From NCBI RefSeq assembly GCF_001651805.1, contig NZ_CP015839.1, forward strand, positions 930,001 to 994,000: a stretch of DNA of 64,000 bases, read 5' to 3'. Positions 17,357 to 25,959 of the stretch are shown here, piece after piece. The first letter of the stretch is position 1. Every line of letters starts with the position of its first letter. The notes under the pieces were generated by a model. The model saw nothing but the letters and a program-made list of their open reading frames with translations, was not told the origin of the DNA and ran no database searches. Source of the DNA: Marinobacterium aestuarii. Lineage in GTDB: Bacteria; Pseudomonadota; Gammaproteobacteria; Pseudomonadales; Balneatricaceae. Both the position numbers and the translations under genes were made by a program.

Positions 17357-19156
17357 ATGAGTCTCGACTTACTCACATACCTTTTTATCGGGGGATCCTT
17401 TGCGCTCTATATCGGTATCGCGATATGGGCCAGGGCCGGATCGACCAAAGAGTTTTACGTGGCAGGCGGCGGTGTTCACCCGATTGCCAATGGCATGGCC
17501 ACGGCGGCGGACTGGATGTCTGCAGCCTCCTTTATTTCTCTGGCCGGGATTATTTCCTTCGTTGGCCGTGATGGTTCTGCCTATTTGATGGGCTGGACCG
17601 GCGGTTACGTAATGCTGGCCATGCTGCTGGCGCCCTACCTGCGCAAGTTCGGCAAGTTTACCGTGCCGGATTTTGTCGGTGACCGCTATTACAGCAGCAC
17701 GGCGCGCATGATTGCTGTGCTCTGTACCATCGTCATTTCCTTTACCTATGTGGCGGGACAGATGCGTGGTGTGGGTATCGTGTTCTCCCGCTACCTGCAT
17801 GTGGATGTTAATACAGGCGTACTGCTGGGCATGGCCATCGTATTCTTCTATGCGGTGCTGGGCGGCATGAAAGGTATTACCTACACCCAGGTGGCACAGT
17901 ACTGCGTGCTGATCCTGGCGTTTACGGTGCCAGCCTTCTTCCTGTCGGCACAGATTACCGGTCATTTCCTGCCCCAGATTGGTCTGGGTGCAACCCTGGG
18001 GACGGGTCAGTCGGTACTGGCAACGCTGGATTCGCTGTCGGTGGAACTTGGCTTCAAGGCCTATACGGATGGCAGCAAGTCGACCATCGATATGGTGTTC
18101 TTTACCGTTGCGCTGATGGCGGGCACCGCGGGCCTGCCCCACGTCATAGTGCGCTTCTTCACCGTGCCGCGAGTGAAGGATGCCCGTACCTCTGCCGGTT
18201 GGGCGCTGATCTTTATCGCCATTCTGTATACCTCTATCCCGGGTGTGGCAGGCTTTGGCCGCGTGAACCTGATCAATACGATTAATGGCGCCGACAATGC
18301 CGGTACAACCTATACGGAAATGCCGAGCTGGTTCAAGAACTGGGAAACCTCGGGCCTGATCGGCTGGTACGATCATAACGGTGACGGCAAGGTGCAGTAT
18401 GCGGCGGGTGATGCCTTTGAAGGCAGCAAGCCCAACTTCACAGACGGTGCCGGCGAGTTTGGTCAGCGTATGGTCAGCAACCCGAAAATGGAGCCTGCGG
18501 CGGTCAATGGCGCGCCTTTTGCCAACGAAGTTTATGTCGACCGTGACATCATGGTGCTGGCGAACCCCGAGATTGCCAATCTTCCGGCCTGGGTCATAGC
18601 GCTGGTGGCAGCCGGTGCGGTGGCGGCGGCGCTGTCGACGGCGGCAGGTCTGCTGCTGGTTATCTCGACGGCGATCGCCCATGACATGATGAAGAAAACC
18701 ATTAATCCGAACATAACCGACAAGCAGGAGTTGTTGTACGCCCGACTTGCCGCTATCGTGGCGATCTGTATCGCCGGCTACTTCGGGATCAACCCGCCGG
18801 GCTTTGTGGCCCAGGTGGTGGCGCTGGCCTTCGGTCTGGCCTGTGCTTCGGTGTTCCCGGTGCTGCTGATGGGTATCTTCAGCAAGCGCATGAATACTGA
18901 GGGTGCTGTGACCGGGATGCTGATGGGTCTGGTATCGACCATGGCATACATCATCTACTTCAAGTTCATGGGTGGCAGCCCGGATGACTACTTCTTCGGT
19001 ATCTCTCCGGAAGGTTTCGGTACTGTCGGCATGATCCTGAACTTTGCCTCTGCGTTCCTGGTGTCGTCGATGACGCCCGCGCCTTCGGCTGAAATCCAGG
19101 CGATTGTCGAGAACATCCGCATTCCTCGCGGAGCGGGTGAAGCGCACGCGCACTAA
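17357..19156 (+). CDS. Sodium/solute symporter large subunit (VC_2705 subfamily; probable acetate or monocarboxylate uptake)
   Basis: 599 residues, inner membrane, SSS family. The N-terminus (SLDLLTYLFIGGSFALYIGIAIWARAGS, in two halves) and FYVAGGGVHPIANGMATAADW are typical of ActP/VC_2705 carriers. Between membrane helices, about residues 310-410 form a hydrophilic insertion containing DHNGDGKVQYAAGDAF, which looks like an EF-hand calcium loop. It is co-oriented with the DUF4212 small subunit and followed by three hairpins and a strong terminator. The likely job is Na+-driven uptake of acetate or related acids feeding Acs; the substrate is inferred. Confidence 0.88.
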   Translation: MSLDLLTYLFIGGSFALYIGIAIWARAGSTKEFYVAGGGVHPIANGMATAADWMSAASFISLAGIISFVGRDGSAYLMGWTGGYVMLAMLLAPYLRKFGKFTVPDFVGDRYYSSTARMIAVLCTIVISFTYVAGQMRGVGIVFSRYLHVDVNTGVLLGMAIVFFYAVLGGMKGITYTQVAQYCVLILAFTVPAFFLSAQITGHFLPQIGLGATLGTGQSVLATLDSLSVELGFKAYTDGSKSTIDMVFFTVALMAGTAGLPHVIVRFFTVPRVKDARTSAGWALIFIAILYTSIPGVAGFGRVNLINTINGADNAGTTYTEMPSWFKNWETSGLIGWYDHNGDGKVQYAAGDAFEGSKPNFTDGAGEFGQRMVSNPKMEPAAVNGAPFANEVYVDRDIMVLANPEIANLPAWVIALVAAGAVAAALSTAAGLLLVISTAIAHDMMKKTINPNITDKQELLYARLAAIVAICIAGYFGINPPGFVAQVVALAFGLACASVFPVLLMGIFSKRMNTEGAVTGMLMGLVSTMAYIIYFKFMGGSPDDYFFGISPEGFGTVGMILNFASAFLVSSMTPAPSAEIQAIVENIRIPRGAGEAHAH

Positions 19157-19169
19157 CCGATCTGAGCTA

Positions 19170-19228
19170 TTAACCCGGCGGGTTAATATATGAAGCAGGG
19201 ACGCTTCATCATTGGCCGTAGGCCAATG
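19170..19228 (+). other. Three adjacent hairpins after the symporter gene
   Basis: Three perfect inverted repeats follow one another within 59 bp: TTAACCC-GGC-GGGTTAA (19170-19186), ATGAAGC...GCTTCAT (19190-19209) and CATTGGCC-GTA-GGCCAATG (19210-19228). None has a T-run. They may stabilise the 3' end of the symporter mRNA or form a small structured RNA ending at the terminator at 19334. Confidence 0.6.
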
Positions 19229-19333
19229 CGAACGCCAGCAAAACCAGCATGTCCACGCACCTGCGCCCGTTTTGATGGCGTGATGGACAAATAGGGAGGG
19301 AATCTATTTGTCCGCCAGGTTAATAGTAGGGAC

Positions 19334-19367
19334 AAAGGCACACCGGCTTATGCGGGTGTGCCTTTTT
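19334..19367 (+). terminator. Intrinsic terminator
   Basis: AAAGGCACACC (19334-19344) pairs perfectly with GGTGTGCCTTT (19355-19365) and runs into T at 19363-19367. It separates the symporter operon from the DUF294 gene, and its position argues against a start of that gene at 19358. Confidence 0.88.
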
Positions 19368-19429
19368 GCTTTCAGGGGGTTGTCATGAGCAGCCGGCAGG
19401 CTGCCTGGCAATGTCAGACAGGAGTACGT

Positions 19430-21262
19430 ATGTCTTCGACATTCAATATCAGCAATTTGCCCTTCAGTTTGCTCAGTGAGGCTGAGCAGGCGCTGCTGCT
19501 GCAGAGCCTGGATATCGCCTACTACCAGCAGGGCGAAACCATAGTCGTGGCCGGCGGCGAGTCCGAGGGGGTCTATATCATCCTCAAGGGCTGTGTCAGC
19601 GAGAGCGAAGAGCGCCGCGCCGATGGTAGCGACGTGCCCGAGCAGGTGTTCGTGCACTATCAGGCGGATGACTACTTTGGCGGCTGGTCGGCCATCCGTG
19701 GTCGTGCTATTCACAATTTTGTCGCGGTGGAAGAAACCATCTGCCACATACTGCCGACGCGGGTGCTGCTGGAACTTGTGTCCGGCAATTCGCTCTTTGC
19801 GGACTATTTCGCGCAGAATCTGGCGGTCAAATCCGAGATAGTGGCGCAGCATGATCAGGATCAGGACATGGCCGAGTTCATGCTGGCCAAGGTCAGCAGC
19901 GGCCTGGTGCAGGAGCCGCTGATCGTCGACGAAGGTACCAGCATTAGCGAGGCCACTGTGCTGATGCGCACCCACAAGGCCGATTGCGTGCTGGTGCGAA
20001 AGGGTAATCGCTACGGCATGATCACCAAGACGGACCTGCTGGAAGCGCTGGTTCTCGATAGCCTGCCGCAGAGTACTGATATCGCACAGATAGCCCACTA
20101 TCGTCTGATCTCGGTAAGCCCCGATGATTACCTGTTCAATGCCCTGGTGATCATGACGCAGCAGCATATTGAACGCCTGGTGGTCATGCGCCAGCAGACC
20201 CTGGTGGGCATAGTCGCGCTGACCGATATTCTGAGTTATTTCTCCAGCCACTCCCATGTAATAGGTCTTCGTATTGAGCGCGCCCGCAGCGAAGAGGAGC
20301 TGCAGGATGCGGCGCAGCGCCTGAACAGCCTGATCAAGTCGCTGGTGTCCCACGGCGTCAAGGTGCGCTTTACCATGGACCTGCTGGCGGCCATGAACGG
20401 TCGTATCATGGCCAAGCTGTTTGATCTGATGATTCCGGCGGACATGCAGCCCCACGTCTGTCTGGTGGTGATGGGCTCCGAGGGGCGGGGTGAACAGATT
20501 CTCAAGACCGACCAGGACAACGCCGTCATCTACCGCGATGGCCTGAGCTGGCCCGATATGCAACAGACGCTGCAGCGCTTCAGCGCCCGGCTGATCGAGT
20601 TCGGCTTTCCGCCGTGCCCCGGCAATATCATGGTATCGAACCCTGCCTGGGTAAATTCGCTGGGGGACTGGACGCAAAACCTGAGTGACTGGGCCCAGTC
20701 CTGCGAAGGCGATGCCGTGATGAACCTGGCTATTGCCGTGGACGCCAAACCCGTGGCGGGCAATCCTGCGCTCTTCAAGGCCGGGCGTAACTGGTTTTTG
20801 CGTCACCTGCGCAATAACGACCTATTCTTTTCTCACTTCACCCGCGCAGCGCTGGCGTTCGACACACCCCTGACGTTTTTTGGCAGCCTGCGGGACAAGG
20901 CTCAGCTGGATATCAAGAAAGGTGGCATTTTCCCTGTGGTACACGGCATCCGTGCCATGGCGCTGGAATATCGGGTACTGGCCACTAATACGTTCAGCCG
21001 TATTGATGCACTGGTGGAGCTGGGGCAGCTGCAGGCCGAACAGGGTGCGGAGCTGGCTGAGGCGCTAGCGCTCTTTATACAGCTGCGCCTGCGTCAGCAG
21101 ATGCGCAGGCTCGAGGCCAGTGACGACGGCCAGGATCCAACGCCCAACCTGATCGAGTTGCCGCTGCTGAACAAGATGGAGCGGGATCTGCTGCGTGATG
21201 CGCTGCATATCGTCAAAAGCTTCAAGAAACATCTGACATTGCGTTATCGCCTGGAGGGCTGA
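19430..21262 (+). CDS. cNMP-binding / CBS / DUF294 nucleotidyltransferase-like protein
   Basis: 610 residues from ATG 19430 (GGAG site); an upstream in-frame start lies inside the terminator. Order: cyclic-nucleotide-binding fold (about 10-130), two CBS motifs (about 150-270), DUF294 nucleotidyltransferase-like domain with VVMGSEGRGEQILKTDQDNA (GS...D-x-D pattern, as in GlnD-type enzymes), and a helical DUF294 C-terminal domain. It probably senses nucleotides and modifies or regulates a partner; the partner is unknown. It is coupled to the exonuclease gene by a TGATG overlap. As I recall, the same pair sits next to the symporter genes in Pseudomonas. Confidence 0.85.
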   Translation: MSSTFNISNLPFSLLSEAEQALLLQSLDIAYYQQGETIVVAGGESEGVYIILKGCVSESEERRADGSDVPEQVFVHYQADDYFGGWSAIRGRAIHNFVAVEETICHILPTRVLLELVSGNSLFADYFAQNLAVKSEIVAQHDQDQDMAEFMLAKVSSGLVQEPLIVDEGTSISEATVLMRTHKADCVLVRKGNRYGMITKTDLLEALVLDSLPQSTDIAQIAHYRLISVSPDDYLFNALVIMTQQHIERLVVMRQQTLVGIVALTDILSYFSSHSHVIGLRIERARSEEELQDAAQRLNSLIKSLVSHGVKVRFTMDLLAAMNGRIMAKLFDLMIPADMQPHVCLVVMGSEGRGEQILKTDQDNAVIYRDGLSWPDMQQTLQRFSARLIEFGFPPCPGNIMVSNPAWVNSLGDWTQNLSDWAQSCEGDAVMNLAIAVDAKPVAGNPALFKAGRNWFLRHLRNNDLFFSHFTRAALAFDTPLTFFGSLRDKAQLDIKKGGIFPVVHGIRAMALEYRVLATNTFSRIDALVELGQLQAEQGAELAEALALFIQLRLRQQMRRLEASDDGQDPTPNLIELPLLNKMERDLLRDALHIVKSFKKHLTLRYRLEG

Positions 21263-21891
21263 TGTACATTCCCAGAACCCTGCGCCGACTCAAGGACCGG
21301 CTCGAGCATCGCCGTGGCATCCACGGTGCTCTGTTCGAACCGTATCGGGGGGATGAGGTGGTGTCGCTGGATTGTGAAACCACCAGTCTCAATGTGGCCG
21401 AGGCGGAGATTCTCTCGATCGCCGCGGTGCGGGTACGCGGCACCCGGGTGCTGACCAGCGAGCGGCTCGACATTCGCCTCAAGCCGCCGGCGAGTCTTGG
21501 CGCCGATTCAATCAAGATCCACAAGCTGCGTGCCACGGATCTGGCAGATGGCATCGAGATCGACGAGGCGCTACGGCTGGTACTGGAGTTTGTCGGCAAC
21601 AGACCGATTCTGGGCTACTACGTCAGCTTCGATGTGCGCATGCTCGACAAGTATCTGCGCCCGCGTTACGGCTTTGGTCTGCCCAACAAGACCATCGAGC
21701 TATCCCATGTCTATCACGACATCATCAAGTGGAAATCCATTGGCGGCACAGTGGATCTGCGTTTTGACACTCTGGCCTCCCGCCTGGACGTGCCTATCAT
21801 CGAACGTCATACGGCCCTCGGGGATGCCATCACAGTGGCGCTGATGTATGTGCGCCTCAAGCACGGCGAAGCCCCCAGTGCCAGCCACTGA
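21262..21891 (+). CDS. DnaQ-like 3'-5' exonuclease (DEDDh)
   Basis: 209 residues. Exo motifs are visible: SLDCETTSL (Exo I, D-x-E), YYVSFDVRMLDKYL (Exo II) and HTALGDAITVAL (Exo III, H-x4-D). This is the fold of the proofreading subunit of DNA polymerase III, but the protein lacks the usual polymerase-binding tail and sits in a metabolic operon, so it is a paralogue rather than dnaQ. The start codon overlaps the DUF294 stop, suggesting the two act together. The substrate (DNA, RNA or a small nucleotide) is not known. Confidence 0.85.
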   Translation: MYIPRTLRRLKDRLEHRRGIHGALFEPYRGDEVVSLDCETTSLNVAEAEILSIAAVRVRGTRVLTSERLDIRLKPPASLGADSIKIHKLRATDLADGIEIDEALRLVLEFVGNRPILGYYVSFDVRMLDKYLRPRYGFGLPNKTIELSHVYHDIIKWKSIGGTVDLRFDTLASRLDVPIIERHTALGDAITVALMYVRLKHGEAPSASH

Positions 21892-21954
21892 AATTGAATG
21901 ATTTATGGCGGCTCTGGCGGGTTTGTAGCGTGCCGTCAATTTTAAATCATGCTA

Positions 21955-21971
21955 TTGGCGTGGTATTTGCT
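21955..21971 (+). promoter_or_regulatory. Sigma-54 promoter of the fliE operon
   Basis: TTGGCGTGGTATTTGCT contains the -24 GG (21957-21958) and -12 GC (21969-21970) exactly 10 bases apart, fitting YTGGCACG-N4-TTGCW. Transcription should start near 21982. FleR, or FleQ, is the expected activator. A weaker FleQ-like half-site (GTCAATAA read on minus) lies at 21994-22001. Confidence 0.82.
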
Positions 21972-22107
21972 TTATTCCCTGTCGATAACTAACTTATTGA
22001 CGTTCTGGTGACAGCATTTTGTCGCATTTGCCCCCTGGCTGGCTTGCTGTGGTGGAAAAGCGACATATAATGTCAAAATGCTGCCAGGTTGGTCGGGGGA
22101 GACAGCA

Positions 22108-22455
22108 ATGGTTGAACGCGCCGATATCAATAGCGTACTGATGCAGATGCGAGCAATGCAGGCTCAGGCACAGCAAGGGGTCTCGCCGATTCAGGCGCCG
22201 GGTGTACAGCAGGGTCCGGAAGGTGTGGATCGCACCGGTTTCGGTGAGTTGCTGAAGAGTGCCGTCGACAATGTGAACGGCTTACAGGGAGATGCCAAAA
22301 AATTGGCAGTATCCTACGAGCAGGGCGATCCTGCGGTAGACCTTCCCCAGGTCATGATCAGCATGGAAAAGGCGTCGGTTTCATTCGAGGCCATGACTCA
22401 GGTGCGTAACCGGCTGGTTTCGGCCTATGAAGACATTATGAAGATGCCGATGTAA
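22108..22455 (+). CDS. fliE: Flagellar MS-ring/rod junction protein FliE
   Basis: 115 residues from ATG 22108, preceded by GGGGGAGA; a longer in-frame start at 22078 lacks a site. The C-terminal region (AVDLPQVMISMEKASVSFEA, MTQVRNRLVSAYEDIMKMPM) is the conserved FliE domain. FliE joins the MS ring to the proximal rod and is the first rod protein exported. It heads the fliEFGHIJ operon behind the sigma-54 promoter. Confidence 0.94.
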   Translation: MVERADINSVLMQMRAMQAQAQQGVSPIQAPGVQQGPEGVDRTGFGELLKSAVDNVNGLQGDAKKLAVSYEQGDPAVDLPQVMISMEKASVSFEAMTQVRNRLVSAYEDIMKMPM

Positions 22456-22492
22456 TACGGGATCCAACAGGAATCAGGGCGGCTTCACTTGA

Positions 22493-24175
22493 ATGGATAA
22501 TACCCCGGCGCAACTCGAAGGCGGCAAGCGTGGTCTGATGGCCGGCTTCAGCAGTCTCAGCATTCTTCGGCAGATAGGCCTGATGGTGGGCCTGGCTGCC
22601 AGTGTTGCTATCGGTTTCGCCGTGGTGCTCTGGTCGCAACAGCCCGATTATCGGGTACTCTTTTCCAACCTGTCCTTTGCCGACGCCAATCAGGTGATCG
22701 AGCAGCTGCGCCTGTACAACACCCCCTACAAGTTCGATGCCGACGGCCGCGCCATACTGGTGCCGCAGGAACATGTGCATCAGGCCCGCCTGAAACTGGC
22801 CGCCGAGGGCTTTACCGCGGACAAGAGCGTGGGCTTTGAGCTGCTGGATCAGGAACAGACCCTGGGCACCAGCCAGTTTATGGAAAACGCCCGCTACCGC
22901 CGCGGCCTGGAAGGTGAGCTGTCCCGCACCATTGCCAGCCTGGTCGCCATTCGCAGCGCCAGGGTGCATCTGGCCATTCCCAAAAGTACCGTCTTTATCC
23001 GCGATGAGCGCAAGCCCAGCGCGTCGGTGTTCGTTGAACTCTTTGCCGGCCGGCGTATCGAGCCCAACCAGGTGGCCGCCATTGCCAGCCTGGTGGCCTC
23101 GTCGGTGCCGGAACTGGATGTGCGCGATGTCACGGTGGTGGATCAGAAAGGGCGGCTGCTCAATACCCGCGATGTGGATGAGGATGTGGTGCTGGCCGGC
23201 AAACAGCTGGATTACACCCACAAGATCGAGGAAACCCTGCTCAACCGCGTCAACAGCATTCTGCAGCCGGTGGTGGGGCTGGGTAACTACCGTGCCGAAG
23301 TGTCGGCGGACATCGATTTCAATGCGGTGGAGCAGACCAGCGAGCTGTTTAATCCGGATCTGCCATCGCTGCGCAGCGAGCAGACCGTCGAGGAAAACCG
23401 TGCCGGTGGCCAGGCCGCCGGTGGTGTGCCGGGTGCGCTGTCGAATCAGCCGCCAGGCCCCAGCACAGTGCCGGAGGTCGCCAATGGTGCGGCGGGTGAA
23501 GGCGCCGGCGGCGCGCTGTCGGGCAGCAGTCGGCAGCAGGCGGTGCGCAACTATGAGCTGGATCGCTCGATCAGCTATACGCGCCAGCAAATGGGCCGTG
23601 TGCGACGCCTGACCGTCGCTGTAGTGGTGGATGATGTGCCCGCAGCACGTTCGCAAGAGGGCGGTGGGCAGCGCCAGCCCTGGTCCCAGAATGAACTCGA
23701 ACGGCTGCGGATTCTGGTGCAGGATGCCGTGGGCTTTTCGCCCCAGCGTGGCGACAGCGTGAATGTGATCAACTCGGCCTTCGCCGCCACCGAGCCCTTT
23801 GTGGAGGCGGCCGACACCCCGTTGTGGCAGCAGGACTGGCTGTGGGATATCGTCAAGCAGGTGATGGCCGCGCTCTTTGTGCTGCTGCTGGTGTTCGGCG
23901 TCTTGCGCCCGATATTGAAGAATCTGGCGGTGCCGACAACAGATGACGGCAAGCCGCGTCTTGGCAGCAGCGGTAACGTGGCCGCAGAGCTTGAAGGGCT
24001 CGAAAGCTCCGATGTGGCGGATGACCGGGTGACCTTTGGCAGCACTGAAGAGAGCTTTCTGGCCACGCCGAATGAAAGCTTCGAATATCAGATCAATACC
24101 ATTCGTAGTATGGTGGCCGAGGATCCTGCCCGGGTGGCGCAGGCGGTACGGCAATGGGTAGCGGAACATGAGTGA
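22493..24175 (+). CDS. fliF: Flagellar MS-ring protein FliF
   Basis: 560 residues. The first membrane segment (about 28-48, GLMVGLAASVAIGFAVVLW) is followed by the YscJ/FliF ring-building domains (DYRVLFSNLSFADANQVIEQ, in register with secretin-ring proteins). A Gly/Pro-rich periplasmic stretch sits at about 300-345, a second membrane segment near 452-475 and a C-terminal cytoplasmic tail (NTIRSMVAEDPARVAQAV) that binds FliG. It forms the base on which the motor and export gate are built. The end overlaps fliG by 8 bp. Confidence 0.96.
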   Translation: MDNTPAQLEGGKRGLMAGFSSLSILRQIGLMVGLAASVAIGFAVVLWSQQPDYRVLFSNLSFADANQVIEQLRLYNTPYKFDADGRAILVPQEHVHQARLKLAAEGFTADKSVGFELLDQEQTLGTSQFMENARYRRGLEGELSRTIASLVAIRSARVHLAIPKSTVFIRDERKPSASVFVELFAGRRIEPNQVAAIASLVASSVPELDVRDVTVVDQKGRLLNTRDVDEDVVLAGKQLDYTHKIEETLLNRVNSILQPVVGLGNYRAEVSADIDFNAVEQTSELFNPDLPSLRSEQTVEENRAGGQAAGGVPGALSNQPPGPSTVPEVANGAAGEGAGGALSGSSRQQAVRNYELDRSISYTRQQMGRVRRLTVAVVVDDVPAARSQEGGGQRQPWSQNELERLRILVQDAVGFSPQRGDSVNVINSAFAATEPFVEAADTPLWQQDWLWDIVKQVMAALFVLLLVFGVLRPILKNLAVPTTDDGKPRLGSSGNVAAELEGLESSDVADDRVTFGSTEESFLATPNESFEYQINTIRSMVAEDPARVAQAVRQWVAEHE

Positions 24176-25184
24176 TGACGCCGGGGGCGGCGCCCTGGAT
24201 GATATTGAAAAGGCAGCGATACTGCTGATCAGTCTGGGCGAGGCGGATGCGGCCGAGGTGCTCAAGCATCTGGGCCCCAAGGAAGTGCAGCGCATTGGTT
24301 ATGCCATGACGCGCCTGAATAACGTGCCGCAGTCGCAGGTTGAGGCCGTTGTGTCGGACTTCATGCATGTGGTCAGCGATCAGACCGGCATTGGCATCAA
24401 TAATGACCGCTATATTCGCGCCATGCTGAATCAGGCGCTGGGTGAGGAAAAGGCCAAGACCCTGATCGATCGTATCCTCATGAGCACCAATACGTCGGGG
24501 CTCGATACGCTGCGCTGGATGGAAGCACGCCAGATCGCCGAAGTCATCCGCTTCGAGCATCCGCAGATTCAGGCGGTAGTGATCGCTTACCTCGACCCTG
24601 ATCAGGCAGCCCATGTGCTGACCTACTTCGACGACCGGGTACGGCTCGATATACTGATGCGCGTCTCGGCGCTGGATCAGATTCAGCCCCAGGCGCTGCA
24701 GGAGCTGAACGACATGTTCGAGGCGCAGTTCACCGGCCGCGGCTCCAGCAGCCAGACGTCCACCCTCGGCGGTATCAAGGCCACGGCCAGCATCATGAAC
24801 TTTATCGACAGCAGCGTGGAGGCCGAGGTGATGGATGGCATTCGCGAGGCCGATGAAGGCCTGGCATCGCAGATCGCCGATCTGATGTTTGTCTTCGACA
24901 ACCTGCAGGATCTGGACGACAAGGGCGTGCAGGTACTGCTGCGCGAAGTCTCCACCGACCTGCTGGTTATCGCGCTCAAGGGCGCCGATACGGCACTGCA
25001 GGAGAAAATATTCAAGAACATGTCCAAGCGTGCCGCCGAGCTGTTGCGTGATGATCTGGAGGCCAAGGGGCCTGTGCGGGTCAGCGAAGTGGAAGCGGCG
25101 CAGAAGGAAATCCTCACAGTGGCACGTCGCCTGGCCGATGAGGGCGAGATCATGCTCGCCGGCGGTGGCGAGGAACTGATCTGA
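24168..25184 (+). CDS. fliG: Flagellar motor switch protein FliG
   Basis: 338 residues, standard length. The N-terminal FliF-binding part begins DDIEKAAILLISLGEADAAEVL; the middle (EHPQIQAVVIAYLDPDQAAHVL) and the C-terminal torque helix region (LMFVFDNLQDLDDKGVQVLL, KGADTALQEKIFKNMSKRAA) are conserved. FliG converts ion flow through MotCD stators into rotation and holds the C ring to FliF. It overlaps fliF and is 7 bp from fliH. Confidence 0.97.
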   Translation: MSDDAGGGALDDIEKAAILLISLGEADAAEVLKHLGPKEVQRIGYAMTRLNNVPQSQVEAVVSDFMHVVSDQTGIGINNDRYIRAMLNQALGEEKAKTLIDRILMSTNTSGLDTLRWMEARQIAEVIRFEHPQIQAVVIAYLDPDQAAHVLTYFDDRVRLDILMRVSALDQIQPQALQELNDMFEAQFTGRGSSSQTSTLGGIKATASIMNFIDSSVEAEVMDGIREADEGLASQIADLMFVFDNLQDLDDKGVQVLLREVSTDLLVIALKGADTALQEKIFKNMSKRAAELLRDDLEAKGPVRVSEVEAAQKEILTVARRLADEGEIMLAGGGEELI

Positions 25185-25191
25185 GGCCGTC

Positions 25192-25944
25192 ATGAACCCA
25201 TCTGACAAAAAGCCGACACGTATCCCCGCCGCCGATGTGGGTCTGGTGCTGCCCTGGCAGTTGCCCAGTGTGCAGGGCGAGCATCTGGTGGCGCTGGTAC
25301 AGCGGCAGGCGTCAGCGGTGGAGGAGCAGCTGGAGCCCGAGGAGCAGCTGTTTGGCGGCGCCAAGATGACGCTGGCGGAACTGGAGCGCATTACCGATGA
25401 GGCGCGCCAGGAAGGGCTGGATGAAGGTTATCGCGAAGGGCTCGCCAAGGGACTCGCAGAGGGGCGCTTAAAGGGCCATGCAGAAGGTTTGAAGCAGGGC
25501 AAGGTCGAGATTGATCGCTCCCTCGCACGTCTGTCGCAGTTGCTGGGTGAGCTCGAAGCGCCGCTGGCCCAGCAAAGCGAGCAGCTGGAGCAGTGCCTGC
25601 TGAGCCTGGTGACCTCCCTGGCCCGGGCGGTCACCGGGCATGAACTCAGCAGCCAGCCGGCGCTGATTTTGCAGGCGGTGCAGGAAGCCCTGGCGCAGCT
25701 GCCCAGCGAAGGCGGCGCCGTGCGGATTCATGTGAATCCGGAAGACGAAGTGCTGCTGCAGCCGCTGGTGGAGGCGCGGGATGATCGCGAGCTGGTACCC
25801 GATGCCGGCATCAGCGCCGGCGGCTGTGTGATCAAGACCGCCAACTGCCGGGTGGATAGCAGTATAGAGAGCCGTTTTCGCCAGGCTGCCGATCAATTGC
25901 TGTCACGTCTGGCTGAGTCTGGCCCCGATGACAGCGCCAAATGA
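25192..25944 (+). CDS. fliH: Flagellar export ATPase regulator FliH
   Basis: 250 residues. A charged N-terminal half has the Gly-spaced helix pattern E-x3-G repeated through GLDEGYREGLAKGLAEGRLK, a signature of FliH/YscL. The C-terminal half (SEQLEQCLLSLVTSLARAVT, IHVNPEDEVLL) is the V/A-type ATPase subunit E-like domain. FliH dimers tether FliI to the C ring and restrain its ATPase. It is co-transcribed with fliG and fliI. Confidence 0.93.
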   Translation: MNPSDKKPTRIPAADVGLVLPWQLPSVQGEHLVALVQRQASAVEEQLEPEEQLFGGAKMTLAELERITDEARQEGLDEGYREGLAKGLAEGRLKGHAEGLKQGKVEIDRSLARLSQLLGELEAPLAQQSEQLEQCLLSLVTSLARAVTGHELSSQPALILQAVQEALAQLPSEGGAVRIHVNPEDEVLLQPLVEARDDRELVPDAGISAGGCVIKTANCRVDSSIESRFRQAADQLLSRLAESGPDDSAK

Positions 25945-25959
25945 CGGAAATTTGACGCC

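Noticed and set aside
17369-19153. 594-codon frame antisense to the symporter gene
   Set aside because: His/Arg/Gln-rich shadow of a well-supported membrane protein gene; no start site or homology.
22436-24295. 619-codon frame antisense to fliF
   Set aside because: Shadow frame produced by high G+C codon use; fliF is certain on the other strand. Similar antisense frames at 7648-8916, 10216-11445 and 35414-36967 were dismissed for the same reason.
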